A stretch of 64,000 nucleotides of DNA, from NCBI GenBank assembly GCA_943735955.1, contig OX030960.1, positions 2,170,402 through 2,234,401 of the forward strand. The letters are read 5' to 3'. A program made the translations under genes and the position numbers. This document shows, in pieces, positions 1 to 9,992 of this stretch (positions are counted from its first letter, which is position 1; the number at the start of each line of letters is the position of its first letter). The notes below the pieces were generated by a model. It searched no databases. It was not told the DNA's origin and worked only from the letters and a program-made list of their open reading frames with translations. The stretch comes from Piscicola geometra (taxonomy: Eukaryota > Annelida > Clitellata > Hirudinida > Piscicolidae).

Positions 1-715
1 AAGGTTTTTGACAGTCAGTAGAGGGTCTGTTGAAGATCATGGCAAAGTACGGTTGTCCAAAGAAATTCATTGTCTTGGTGCGAAAAAGCCACAGAGGCAT
101 GCATGCCAGAGTCCAGGACAGTAGAGAATTATTTTATCCTTTTTAGTTACTTACAAGGTCAAACAAGGTTGCTTCTAGCACAAGCTCTGTTAAGCCACAT
201 GTTTTCAGCCATGCTGACTGATGTCTTCAGAGATGAGTTGGTTGGTATCAATCTGAAGTACCACACAGATGGAAAACTGTTCAAAATTCGGAGGCTCGAG
301 GCAAAAACCAAGGTTACGACAGACTGTCTCAGAAACCAACATACAACGCAGCGTTAATCTGTTCTCCAGTGCCTTCAAACTTTGACCTGACGATCAGACT
401 GAAGACCTTCATTAGCCAGCACCTGGAAAGGCTTACGTTAAGCTCAACATTACGGTCAATGGCAAAAGGCTCAACACAGTGGACCGGTTTACCTACCTTA
501 CCAATACATAATCCCAGAGTGTCACTATTGAAAGCGAACGTCAGGATTGCTAGAACAAGTTCTACCTTTGACAGGTTGTCCCAGAAAGACATCACCACCA
601 CGACCAAGCTAAAAGTATACAGAACCTTGGTTCTCCCCACACTGCTATATGCATGTGAAACGTGGATTATGTATTTACACCATCCTAGAAATGCACCGTG
701 TAAAAATTGATTTTT
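1..715 (+). pseudogene. Decayed LINE reverse-transcriptase fragment (RTE-like)
   Basis: Broken reading frames on the plus strand resemble the middle and C-terminal parts of a non-LTR reverse transcriptase. One piece around 190-320 reads like the stretch after the catalytic region (MLTDVFRDELVGINLKY, then TDGKLFKIRRLEAKTKV). A second, at about 369-700, ends TTKLKVYRTLVLPTLLYACE, the usual RTE-type C-terminal block. Stops and frameshifts separate them. The same family recurs better preserved at 21.9-22.7 kb, where the TDGKLFN and FYVCET motifs line up. It is truncated by the window edge on the left. It is clearly non-functional. Confidence 0.75.
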
Positions 716-987
716 AAAAAATGATTACAGTAGACATGAACTGTTTGTCTAAAAAAGTATTACCTTATAACAAAATTTATGTTACTTTGCCACTTTTGCA
801 TAGGAAGTGACTCTACCCTAAATTTTAAATGATGTCAGATTTATTATAAAATGGGAGACCAGAGAAAGAAGGAAGACCAGAGAAAGGACTCGACATACCA
901 TCGACTCAGAAAGAACTTGACATACCATCAACTCAGAAGAAACCGGACAATTTATTATCTACTTACCTCAATTTTACACATTAAACA

Positions 988-2205
988 ATGTTCACCAGAT
1001 CATCCCACAGGTTCCCATACACGAGAGGAACAGGAAGGACACATGGAGAGACACATCACCCAAACGAAGCACAAATAATTTACATCCCCACACACACCAC
1101 AAGAGGGATGCACAGATACGCACCGTACACAACAACACACCGCGGAAGAGGAAGGGGAAACCGCACCTTCCACAACACAAACTACAACTCGCCCACCACG
1201 AGTATAAACAGCAACACACACAACACGCTAACTTCCACAGACTCGGACACGAGCGAAGAAGACATGAACCACAATAACGAGATCAGAGAAAAAATCACAA
1301 GCCTACTGAAGAGCCTACACCAGCTCGAAAATTTCAAGAACATCGGAACCAAAATGAACTTCGAAAGAAGTCTCGAAAGAGTAGGATCATCAATCCGCAT
1401 AGCGGAAATGAAAAGGACTACAGATTTCGATAAAATAATCACGGAAGAGTTTGAAACATTCCGAATTAACTTAAGATGCAAAATAGTGGACACGATTGAA
1501 ACCCACATCAAAAAATCGATATTGAAACTGAAAAACCAACCTTTACCAACAATCAAAAAGGAAATCCACATGGCCCGCAAAACAAATAAAAAATGGAAGA
1601 ACAAACTGGAGGACGACTTAATGAACCTAATCAAGGAAACAATAGGCATACAGGAAACAACAACAATAACACCAACCACAACCACAGCGACAATAACACC
1701 AACCACAACGACATCAACAACTTCCATAACACGTACAACAACACCAACCACAACAACATCAACAACAACTACGACGACAACAACTCCAAGCACAACAACA
1801 ATAACAGTACCAACACACACAACAACAATAAACGAACCAATAACCATGGACACAGGCTTGGACAATTTAAACATAAAACTAAATAAACTAATTGAAATCA
1901 TGGCAGACATAAAAACTAAGAACGCCAACCTAGAGTCACAAATTACGAACATCAAGAACACAAACACACCAAAAACAAACCAACCCCCTGAAGACATAAT
2001 ACCCGAGACACCATCGGCAAGTCAAAAACACAATGTCATACCGACACCAAGAGGGAAACTACCCAGAAAAAACACACTAAGATTACAAAAAGACGCAATG
2101 GAAACAAACATTAACGACAATGCAGGAAGCAACAGGCCAACAACCGAAACAAGATTGCGCCAACTCTATCATGTAAAAATACGAACCAAACAACTGATTG
2201 ATTGA
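988..2205 (+). CDS. PLE companion protein (ORF1), Thr-rich, 405 aa, fused to RT tail
   Basis: An open frame of 405 codons. Visible parts are an Arg/Gly-rich N terminus (HRGRGRGNRTF near residue 50), an acidic Ser/Asp patch (DSDTSEED), and a charged helical domain at about residues 95-220 with the block SSIRIAEMKRTTDFDKIITE. A long Thr-rich linker follows at about 225-290, then a probable coiled coil (DNLNIKLNKLIEIM) and a C-terminal piece (TLRLQKD) that matches the end of the RT protein at 13.38-13.5 kb. The helical domain recurs at 4.8-5.05, 9.06-9.31 and 9.78-9.9 kb and, more distantly, at 10.5-10.85 kb. I know no named domain for it. A nucleic-acid-binding, Gag-like role is a guess from the basic and RG-rich composition. 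The in-frame fusion is odd and probably made by deletion. Confidence 0.6.
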   Translation: MFTRSSHRFPYTRGTGRTHGETHHPNEAQIIYIPTHTTRGMHRYAPYTTTHRGRGRGNRTFHNTNYNSPTTSINSNTHNTLTSTDSDTSEEDMNHNNEIREKITSLLKSLHQLENFKNIGTKMNFERSLERVGSSIRIAEMKRTTDFDKIITEEFETFRINLRCKIVDTIETHIKKSILKLKNQPLPTIKKEIHMARKTNKKWKNKLEDDLMNLIKETIGIQETTTITPTTTTATITPTTTTSTTSITRTTTPTTTTSTTTTTTTTPSTTTITVPTHTTTINEPITMDTGLDNLNIKLNKLIEIMADIKTKNANLESQITNIKNTNTPKTNQPPEDIIPETPSASQKHNVIPTPRGKLPRKNTLRLQKDAMETNINDNAGSNRPTTETRLRQLYHVKIRTKQLID

Positions 2206-2660
2206 CTCTATTTACCAGTTTCATTGACTAAATGTTATTAACATGTTTAATCATTCTTTTTTCGATTATTGTTGAATTAAACACATTCGTTTTTCAATTG
2301 TTGTTGAATTAAACACATACTTATGTTACGAGGACGTTATTCAAATAAAAATGACAAATTTTCTTTTCCAAGAAAAAAACTTACCAAATACTCACAAAAA
2401 AAACACATTCGTATTCACATAAGAATACAAAAAAATATATGGATATACATATATATATATATACAAATATAGAGAACAATGAGTATATGTATAGATATAT
2501 ACATATCAACAAAAAACTGAACACAAACAGTCGCTAAATAACACAATAAATCCTCCCGAAAAACCAATAACACCCTCAATAGAGAAGTGGTATACGGCAG
2601 AAGAGGAATTAGAGTTAAACATCCCAATCAGATCCGAGTACATAAGCCGGAAAGCACTAC

Positions 2661-2706
2661 TTGTAGACTCGAAAGAGGCTACAACCATACAAACCCTAAC
2701 CCTAAC
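2661..2706 (+). other. PLE copy A 3' terminus: GAAA hairpin plus CCCTAA repeats
   Basis: Arms 2661-2670 and 2675-2684 pair except for one A/G mismatch around a GAAA loop (2671-2674). Seven bases later comes AACCCTAACCCTAAC (2692-2706), about two and a half telomere-type repeats on the sense strand. The same layout occurs at 13933-13972 and 16163-16208. Confidence 0.7.
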
Positions 2707-3067
2707 ATATTTATAAATATTGAAAATCCATTATTAGATTTTCAAAATGTATTTCACAATTGTGGAGTTTCTCAATGAAAAAAGTTCAGCTATTGTCCCG
2801 TCTTAATGGTTAACTGAGGACGATGCTTTTTGCTTTTGGGCACCTTTCACTTCAAACAAAAATACTCAATTGTGTAAATTGGGAGAACAACCGGGAAATG
2901 GTTGGGATAAATATCCTATCAGGATCCTTGGTACAGCAGGTATTTACCAATTCTGTTCATAATCTGTGTCGTTTATTTTCTTTAGGGACTGCGACTGTCC
3001 ACATCTGATACTAATAACATATAGGATATTTAATAATTCTCACTATATTATTATCTTATGAACTTAG

Positions 3068-3560
3068 GTATGAACGTGCAAGAGAGAAGCTGGTTCTTGC
3101 CGATTGTACTTCAGATTTACAGACAGAATCTGAAGAGATTGTATCTAAACTTAAAAGGTTTATTTATTTACAAATAAATTTAACTAATATTTATTTTTTA
3201 ATATTTCTTAAAGTTATTCTTTTACTTTTCAAGCGGACTTTTAAACCCTTACGGTTAAATTCAGATTCATCGAATGAGTCTGACGAAGCTGAAACGCCAC
3301 AACCAAAAAAGACCAAGATGTTTTCTAGTGGTTTGACACCTACATTTAATAATGTTGCTGATGTTTATAATTTATTGACTATTTTCCTTTTAAGGACTGC
3401 AACTGTCCTCTTCATTAATTAATAGCATACTGTGTAATTAATATTTATTAGTATAACTTAACATCTTAAGGTTTTTTGGACATTTAAATGTTGTTTTGGA
3501 AGGCTGTTCAGATTCTGATAAAACTGAAACACCACTAAAAAAGACAGCATGTCTTCTAGT
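3068..3560 (+). pseudogene. Remnant exons of an unidentified transposon-associated gene
   Basis: At 3068-3157 a short open stretch (reading YERAREKLVLADCTSDLQ) is bounded by AG before and GT after. A second stretch from about 3234 contains NSDSSNESDEAETPQPKKTK. A degenerate duplicate of the second lies at 3500-3560 (SDSDKTETPLKKT). The style (Y-x-x-A-R-x-K-L, acidic Ser-rich linker, basic PKK) recalls proteins with DUF4806/BEN-type domains that are often multiplied in invertebrate genomes. The splice phases of the two pieces do not join, so I regard them as decayed. Family is uncertain. Confidence 0.3.
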
Positions 3561-3569
3561 GGTTTGAAA

Positions 3570-3935
3570 TCATTGTTGCTGAGATGCTCAAGTCTGCTGA
3601 TCTACAGGGTGCAATCCTAGTACGTGATCTTGCTGAGTGCATCATCTCAGAAGAGAAGATCCCCACTGAATGGAAAAAGAGTTTCATTGTGAACCTCTAC
3701 AAGGGGAAAGGAGATGCTTTCGACAGAAACAACTACAGAAGCTTGAAACTGATAGAACAAGTACTCAAAGTACTGGAGCGCGTGATAGAAGACATGATGT
3801 GAACAAGGCCCTGTGGAAGGGACTCAATGAAGACAATGGTGCAACTACAGGCCCTTGGTTTGGTGGGGAAACTCCTCGCTGGGCCTTGGATCATCCTTGT
3901 TAACTGAAACTATCACAACGTCTCCAATCTCGAGA
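3570..3935 (+). pseudogene. LINE reverse-transcriptase fragment
   Basis: The frame at 3584-3802 contains IPTEWKKSFIVNLYKGKGD and NNYRSLKLIEQVLKVLERV. This is the typical start of a non-LTR reverse-transcriptase domain: trade-off region with 'KGKGD', then 'NYR.L.L' before the catalytic palm. It stops at about 3802 and runs into a block of about 140 bp (3790-3935) that is repeated at 6325-6462. There is no catalytic YADD region. It is a 5' and 3' truncated remnant. Confidence 0.65.
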
Positions 3936-4003
3936 TGGTAAGGATTGGAATAATTCTCTCATTTTTTATTATTGAATCAATCCGTTAATTCATAATACAG
4001 GCA
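3790..4003 (+). repeat. Repeated block also found at 6325-6462 and 16203-16290
   Basis: Sequence 3790-3935 is nearly identical to 6325-6462. Its continuation (3925-4003, starting CTCCAATCTCGAGATGG and ending AATACAGGCA) recurs at 16203-16290, directly after the telomere-like end of PLE copy C. Within it, GTAAGG and a terminal ATACAG look like intron donor and acceptor. The block may be a piece of an intron-bearing gene or of a repeat into which PLEs inserted. From 4004 to about 4440 I see only short unassignable fragments. Confidence 0.5.
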
Positions 4004-4479
4004 CCAGCATTCCAGTACGCTATAAAAAAGATTGCAGATATTCAGAAGAATCCAGAAATGGCATTGAAAGTGGACGTATTTGGACATCCTTTAAAGGATA
4101 GAGCAACAAATAGTAAGAGACATTGTAGGAGACCTGTCCTGTTCCTCTGCTGAGATGTTAATGGACACTCCCTCTGCTCCAGTCCATAACATCCATGCAT
4201 GTATAAACTGTGATTTACAACAAATGTTTTCATTACAAATGTATTGATATTAAAACATGTTAGTGTTCTATACCTAATGCTAATCTAAACGGAATCCAAA
4301 CTACTGAGGCAGAAAGAGCTTTGGGCATGGTGGACTTTTATATTAGAAGATCTTCGTATGTCATCATAGGTTTTATTGAAGGTAAGGCAAGGGTAAAATT
4401 AAATGGCACCTTGGAGTGGTTGATAGTGAAGAAGAACAAGATTCAATATATTTTACTTGCTTAATTCACATAAAATCAC

Positions 4480-5150
4480 GATAAATACTAACACAGATTC
4501 CCGCACACAAGAGGGACAGGAAGGACATACGAAGGAATACACCACACAAACGAAGGACAGATAATATACGACCCCACACACATAACAAGGGGCACTAGAG
4601 CAACTTGAAACTATCGATATACACCATACACAACCCACCGCGGGAGAGGAAGAGGAAACCGCGCCTTCCACAACACTAGCTCAAACTCGCACACCACAAT
4701 CCAAACAATTTACTTACATCAACAGACTCGGACACGAGCGAAGAGAAAAAAGACAATAACAGGAGCGAAATAAAAGAAAAAGCAACAAGCTTGCTCAAGA
4801 GCCTACACCAGCTCGAGAGTTTTAAGGACATAGAAACAAAAATTAGTTTCGAGAGAAGCCTCGAACGGATCGGATCGTCAATCCGTATAGCGGAAATGCG
4901 AAGAACGACAGACTTCGACAAACTCATTACGGAAGAATTTGAAACCTTCCGCATTAACCTTAGGATGAAAATGGTAAACACAATAAACAATCACATAAGG
5001 AAACTAATCCTCAAACTAAAAAATCACCCCTTAAACAATTAAAAGAGATACACAATGCTCGAAAAACTAACAAAAAATGGAAAAGCAAACTAGGAGGACC
5101 TAATAACCTTAATAAAAAAACACTAAACCTACAAGAAACGGCAACAACAA
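4480..5150 (+). mobile_element. Penelope-like element copy E, ORF1 fragment
   Basis: Plus-strand sequence matches ORF1 of copy A: the N-terminal coding block at about 4490-4700, the Ser/Asp patch at about 4725, and the helical domain at 4791-5040 (SLLKSLHQLESFKDIETK, then GSSIRIAEMRRTTDFDK). Frameshifts break the N terminus. The copy is interrupted near 5150 by G/C-rich LINE sequence. Confidence 0.65.
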
Positions 5151-5154
5151 CAAT

Positions 5155-5670
5155 ACAACGGCTATATGGTCCCGCCTTTTCGCGGCGTCGTTGGCTGCCT
5201 TCGGGCACGAAGAGGACCTCAAAAGCGCCACCTCTCCCCCCCTCTCTAAAGGAGAAAGCGCAACAACAAACAACATCAACACAAAGATGGGTTTTTCGAG
5301 GCCAGAGGACATATGTCTTCTGGCTTAATCTCATCCTAAGAGCCGGTGATGTTCACCCCAACCCAGGACCTCAATGTGGAAGATGCAGTGGAACAATCCG
5401 CAGCGGCACGACGCCGGTGGTATGCGGAGGCTGCCAGAAAAAATTCCACAAAAAGTGCACTAGGTTGACAAGGACGTGGATGGACTCCTACATGAAGGAC
5501 GACAACAAGCTCTGGCGATGCGGCCGACCATGCAGACTAAACCCGCCACAAGAAGAAGAAGAGCAGGGTGACCCTCCAAACCCAACCAACCCAGAGGAAT
5601 GGAAGGGAAGTCAATGTGCCAAGTGTAGAGGCCGAATCAGAATTCTTTTACTAATACAATTTTTAGTATG
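5155..5670 (+). pseudogene. 5' fragment of a CR1/RTE-type LINE with 2A-like motif and zinc finger
   Basis: Base composition changes sharply to G/C-rich. The open frame entering 5290-5677 reads ...WLNLILRAGDVHPNPGP (2A-like motif at 5348-5371). It is followed at once by a Cys-rich finger: C-x2-C at about 5379, C-x2-C and H-x3-C at about 5421-5460, then C-x3-C near 5520 and C-x2-C near 5620, in a PHD-like spacing. LINE ORF1s of the CR1/L2 group often start with a 2A-like peptide followed by such a finger. The 2A motif here has His where Glu is usual. The fragment ends about 5660 without any endonuclease or RT. Confidence 0.6.
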
Positions 5671-6324
5671 CGTTTAAGTAACTTACCACACTATAGCAAT
5701 ATATCTAGGATGACCCATGAGGTAGGCGTGCTTGCTCTGATAATTTGGTGAGCATATTTATCATTGCGATACAGCTACCTTAGCTCACGATGCCACCACT
5801 GTAGGCCAGCACATAATGTATATTTATTTAAGTTTTAATACTAATAATGAAAATAAAAATATTTCCTTATCTGTAGGCAGACTTACTGGTGCGTCAGCAT
5901 CTGATAATGTTGAACAAATCTGTGCATCCCTAAGGGAAGCTGCCGAGATTTATGCTCATAATTTCAAACGGGAAGTGGCCCAAGTGCGATCTCACTTTCT
6001 TTCAAAAATCGGGTTCATCAGCTTTTAGTTGATGTGCTGCAGATTGATTTACTGCACCTTTCATGCAATGTACATTCCTTAGATGCTTTTGCCGATTGAA
6101 ATGATTTGTATATTGATTTATAAATGTCTAGGAGTTATTGAATATTCCTTTCTTTCTCAGCCTCAAAGGTGAACCAGGAGCGTTCAGGGCCTATTTAACA
6201 GGAAATGAAATCGTTTGAAAGATCTTCCTGCGCTACATTGGCAACCGCCTACACCTCATCTTTTGCATGGCAGGCGTCATTATTATTATTTAAAACCATG
6301 TCATTTTTATTAGTAGTGACTTCA
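5671..6324. other. No gene recognised
   Basis: One open stretch at about 5877-6028 (reading TGASASDNVEQICASLREAAE) follows an AG and may be a relic exon, but I recognise no family. The rest is A/T-rich with no clear feature. Confidence 0.4.
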
Positions 6325-6462
6325 AGAATGATGTGACCAAGGCCCTGTGGGAGGGACTCAATGAAGACAATGGTGCAACTACAGGCCCTTGGTTTGGTAG
6401 GGAAACTCCTCGCTGGGCCTTGGATCATCCTTGTTTACTGAAACTATCACAACCTCTCCAAT
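6325..6462 (+). repeat. Second copy of the 140-bp block of 3790-3935
   Basis: Nearly identical over its length to 3790-3935, including the translated word NEDNGATTGPWFG. It ends in CACAACCTCTCCAATT, immediately before a PLE reverse-transcriptase fragment. Confidence 0.7.
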
Positions 6463-6469
6463 TGAGAAT

Positions 6470-6780
6470 TAATGTAAATGTTGTCCAGCACTACCCAAAA
6501 TACATAAAGAAAAAGAAAAATGGAAAGGAAACATACCACCAGGTCGCCCAATTATAACAAACACCCATACGGAAACCACCAATATTACAAAATTCATTAA
6601 CCACCACCTAGTACCCCTCATGAAGACACACGAAAGCTACCTACAAGACAGCTTTGAGCTAATAAAATCATAAACCAATTAGACCTAGAAAACAAATTCA
6701 ATAACGACAATAAAAATTTACTCCTGGCCACAGCTGATGTTACCTCCCTTTATACTAATATGATTAACAAAAAGAAGTGG
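6470..6780 (+). pseudogene. Penelope-like RT fragment (copy G)
   Basis: Broken frames match the PLE reverse transcriptase of 12.3-12.6 kb: PKIHK-like start, then a PPGRPII-like block, a membrane-neutral stretch ending SYLQDSFELIK, and motif A (TADVTSLYTNMINK). It stops at about 6775. Both ends are truncated. Confidence 0.65.
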
Positions 6781-7191
6781 TTACAATAACAATGATGAAG
6801 ATAACGAAGATAGACCACATGGCTCGCGCTGTCGAGGGCCACCGGGGCCAATGGCCCTACTTTTTCAAAATTGGCCCGAAAGAATCCTGATTGGCCCCAA
6901 TGATTTTTTTCCCAAAATTTTATTTTCGTTTTTTTTATTGTGAAACTTTTTAGATGTTTCTTTGCCTAATAGAATGTCGCGGGAAGAAGTTGTTATTGAA
7001 AAGTTGAGCCAATCAAAATTAGCCTCGTGTTTTAAATCCGGTCATTCACGTGCAGACTATATCAATCTATATAAGCTTCTGTCAATCTATATAATACGTG
7101 TTGTATAGCATACTTTGTAATACCGTTAGGTCATTAAAGTCGCGTGAAATTAAAGAGATATTAAAAAAGCTATTACTAAGAAATCTTTCCA

Positions 7192-8424
7192 ATGTCTTCC
7201 TCAAGTGGTTCTCAGGATAGAAAAGAGTCAAGCCAAAAAGAAAAAAACAGAGCATTCCAACAGACATGGAAAATTAATAACAATTGGCTCCGCTTTGACA
7301 CTATGAAAAATGTAATGTACTGTGATCTATGTATGAAGGTGCAAAATAAAAACTCTTTTACTTTTGGATGTAGTAATATTAATATAAACTCAGTGTTGAG
7401 ACATGCGAGTTTTAAAGGTAACTGTTAATAAAATTGCATAATTTGCTCAATTATTTCTTCATTATAAGTATTTAAAATGAAAATTACCTGCGTTCACTTT
7501 TTTAATAATCCTAGATCACACTAATGCTGTCGGCGCCAGCAAGCAATCAGTGTTCATGGTTTCTGCCTGTGAAGTGGCCTTTGGCAAGAATGAAGCAGCG
7601 ATAACTGCAACACTCAAAGATGAATACTTTGCTGCTAAGCAGAATCTCGCTAGTTCTGGGATTCCTGTTTTAAATGCTCATTGCATAGAACAGGGTGTCA
7701 CATCCCTAGCATGTATAAGGGTTGACTTTTGAAGAAAAGTCAAGAAAATCTTTAAGTCTTTATAAACCAATAACAACCTTCAAGTTTTTGTACATTGCTT
7801 ACTTTTTGTGTGATGTGCTCAAGCCTATTTCTATATTGTCCAAAATGTACCAAAAGAAAGACTTGGCTAATTCTGAGATTGCACCCCTTTTAACAGCAAC
7901 TATTCAGACTTTGGAGTACATGTAAAAAAACTAAGTCAGGCCCCATAATGCAGAAGTTTTTAAAGCTTATACCTGACATTCCAAAGCCTGATGAATTTGG
8001 TCTGTGTCTTTTTGATTATGAAGGTCACACTATTCGAGACAGTGTGTAACAGAGGACTGAAGCTGAGCCTGTTTGCGGAAAGTTTGTTGAAAGCATGATA
8101 AAAAGCCTCAATAGTTGGTTTTCAGACAACGAGGATGGGTCTGTATTAACAACAATGAACAATTTTTTTGATCTTAGTAATTCAGTTTCCGAAATACACT
8201 CAGACATAGAAAGAGTATCTGAGTACCAAGATGCTGTGGGTATCGAGCGCTCACAACCTGAACTAGACAGCTTAGCCAACTTCACTCGAGCCAGCCATAG
8301 CTCTGGTAATAAGTCAGTCACTGACATAAAATCTACAACTAATTTGGCCATTAAAAATTCTTATCCAGCATCAGCGGAAGCTGCCAATCGATTGTTACTA
8401 TCGCCAGTATCAACTGTAGTGTGA
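7192..8424 (+). pseudogene. hAT-type transposase remnant (ZNF862/C17orf113-like)
   Basis: The first open stretch (7192-7420) has a TTF/BED-like finger: W-x-R-F-D, then MYCDLCMK and SVLRHASFK. A likely intron (donor GTAACT at about 7419, acceptor ATCCTAG ending near 7515) restores the reading frame into 7516-7730, which contains ACEVAFGKNEAAITATLKDEY. Further pieces at 7722-7925 and 8095-8424 end in KNSYPASAEAANRLLLSPVS, in the style of the C-terminal hAT dimerisation region. Stops at about 7730, 7925 and 8048 break it. It resembles the hAT branch that gave rise to vertebrate ZNF862-type genes. Terminal inverted repeats were not identified. Confidence 0.55.
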
Positions 8425-8841
8425 AAGAGGATTCAGTAGACAAAACTTAATAAAATTTGACTTGATAAATATTATAAATATATATATTATATCAGTTTGA
8501 ATATGCATAAACCAGTTTTTTTTAACATTACATTTATATTTGTCTAAAAAATTCTCTATAAATTATAGCTATAATCCGTGTTAACTTGTAATAAATAAAT
8601 TTAATTTTTTCTTCATTGTCTTAAAAAAATACTTAATGCTCACTTTATACAAATAAAACTAAAAATTAGAATAATTATAAAACGAAGAAGACCCTTTCTA
8701 GGTGGGGTGTTTATTGATTTGAAGCCGACTAAGAGCTTATTGAGAGTGAGTTTAAAAATAAATAAGTGCGCCTTATACATGGAACTCGAAAAAAAAATTG
8801 GCCCCAAAAAATTGACCCAGCGCGGGCCCTGGACCAAGACA

Positions 8842-9308
8842 AAAAACTAACTTCAAACTAAAATCAAACTTCACTCCAAGCATGAAGATGTTTAATGACA
8901 CCGAAAAAAACTAATAGGCAAACTAACTCAAACAATTAACAAAGACCTATATAAAAGAAGAACGTAGAAAAACGTTTTCATTCATAAATAACAACAAGAT
9001 TAAGATCACAGACGCAAACAAGCGCAAAACAAATACAAACGATAAAAGTAACATAACAATGGCTTCGAAAGAAGCTTGGAACGTGTAGGATCATCAATCC
9101 GCATAGCGGAAATGAAAAAAACAACGGAATTTGACAAATTAATCACGGAAGAATTTGAAACATTCCGAATCAATCTCAGATGCAAAATGGTGGACACAAT
9201 AGAAACACACGTTAAAAAATTAATACTAAGACTGAAAAACCACCCCTTACCAACGATTAAAAAAGAAATTCACACTGCTCGTAAAACATCAAGAAAACAT
9301 CTCAAATA
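8842..9308 (+). pseudogene. Mosaic of two Penelope-like fragments (RT N-terminus, then ORF1 middle)
   Basis: Sequence 8842-9062 matches the N-terminal part of the RT gene (compare 11780-12010) with two disabling stops. At about 9063 it switches abruptly to the ORF1 helical domain (RVGSSIRIAEMKKTTEFDK), which is open from 9076 to 9309. The order RT then ORF1 is reversed relative to intact copies, so this is a junction between two truncated copies, perhaps by insertion or template switching. Confidence 0.6.
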
Positions 9309-9389
9309 ATCTATGATCCTACCAGATCATAAAACGACTTGAAAGTGTCTATAACTAAACTATAAAACACAAACTAGGCAAAACAAGCC

Positions 9390-9397
9390 TATATAAG
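9390..9397 (+). promoter_or_regulatory. TATA box of the PLE leader
   Basis: TATATAAG lies in the leader of PLE copy D, about 130 bp before its ORF1 start and about 40 bp before the candidate ribozyme motif. The position fits a promoter in the LTR-like region that PLEs carry. Inference only. Confidence 0.4.
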
Positions 9398-9414
9398 TAG
9401 CAACGAGAAGAGAG

Positions 9415-9470
9415 AAGGTCATAATTCCCTGAAGAAGGCTCTATCTGCCGAAACTAGTTGAAAGACCATA
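9415..9470 (+). ncRNA. Candidate hammerhead-ribozyme-like motif in the PLE leader
   Basis: CTGAAGA (9429-9435) fits the hammerhead core CUGANGA. GGC and GCC around a 7-nt loop can form a short stem II, and GAAA follows at 9450-9453. ACTAGT can close a two-base-pair stem III. GGTC at 9417-9420 can pair with GACC at 9465-9468 as distal stem I. PLEs are known to carry minimal type I hammerheads with very short stem III. Weak points are an unpaired A after CTGAAGA, an imperfect proximal stem I and a GUU cleavage triplet. Confidence 0.4.
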
Positions 9471-9992
9471 GAAAGGACTCAACCTATTATCTACTTACCT
9501 TAATTTCATATAAAATAATGTTTACCAGATCAACCCACAGGTTCCCATACACGAGTGGAACAGGAAGAACGCATGGAGAGACACATCACACAAATGAAAC
9601 ACAAGTGATATACGTCCCCACACACAGATACGCACCATACACAACACACCGCGGAAGAGGAAGAGGAAACCGCGCCTTCCACAACTCAAACTATAACTCG
9701 CACACCACGAGTATAAACAATACACACAACATTCTCACTTCTACGGACTCGGACACGAGCGAAGAAGACAAAGACCATAATAAAAGCGAAGTTAGAGAAA
9801 GAATACCAAGTCTACTCAAGAGCCTACACCAGCTCGACAATTTCAAAGACATAGAAACCAAAATGAGCTTCGAAAGAAGCTTGGAACGTGTAGAAACTAG
9901 TTGAATACTAATACAGTCGTTTTTAATTTTTTGAATAAAATTGAAATCGTTCAAATTTGTATCATAATAAAACATTTCTTCCATAAAGAAAA

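Larger units (their letters stand above)
851..2706 (+). mobile_element. Penelope-like element copy A, internally deleted
   Basis: This copy carries an ORF1-like gene (988-2205) followed by an A/T-rich 3' UTR that matches, block by block, the 3' UTR of the reverse-transcriptase-bearing copy at 13.5-13.97 kb (shared blocks near 2530-2600 and 2605-2706). The body of the reverse transcriptase is missing: the end of ORF1 runs straight into sequence matching the last codons of the RT gene. It ends in a hairpin and CCCTAA repeats at 2692-2706. A short direct duplication marks its 5' edge near 853-890. I infer a non-autonomous deletion derivative. Family assignment rests on the similarity to the RT-bearing copies. 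Confidence 0.7.
9309..9900 (+). mobile_element. Penelope-like element copy D: 5' regulatory region and ORF1 start
   Basis: A non-coding leader (9309-9517) precedes an ORF1 start. The frame at 9518-9904 matches copy A residue for residue in large parts: HRFPYT at the N terminus, HRGRGRGNRAF, the DSDTSEED patch and the start of the helical domain. It breaks off at about 9890, where a new element (copy B) begins with AAACTAGTTGAA. The same 12 bases occur inside this copy's own leader at 9451-9462. I infer head-to-tail joining of two elements at or near that motif. Confidence 0.65.
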
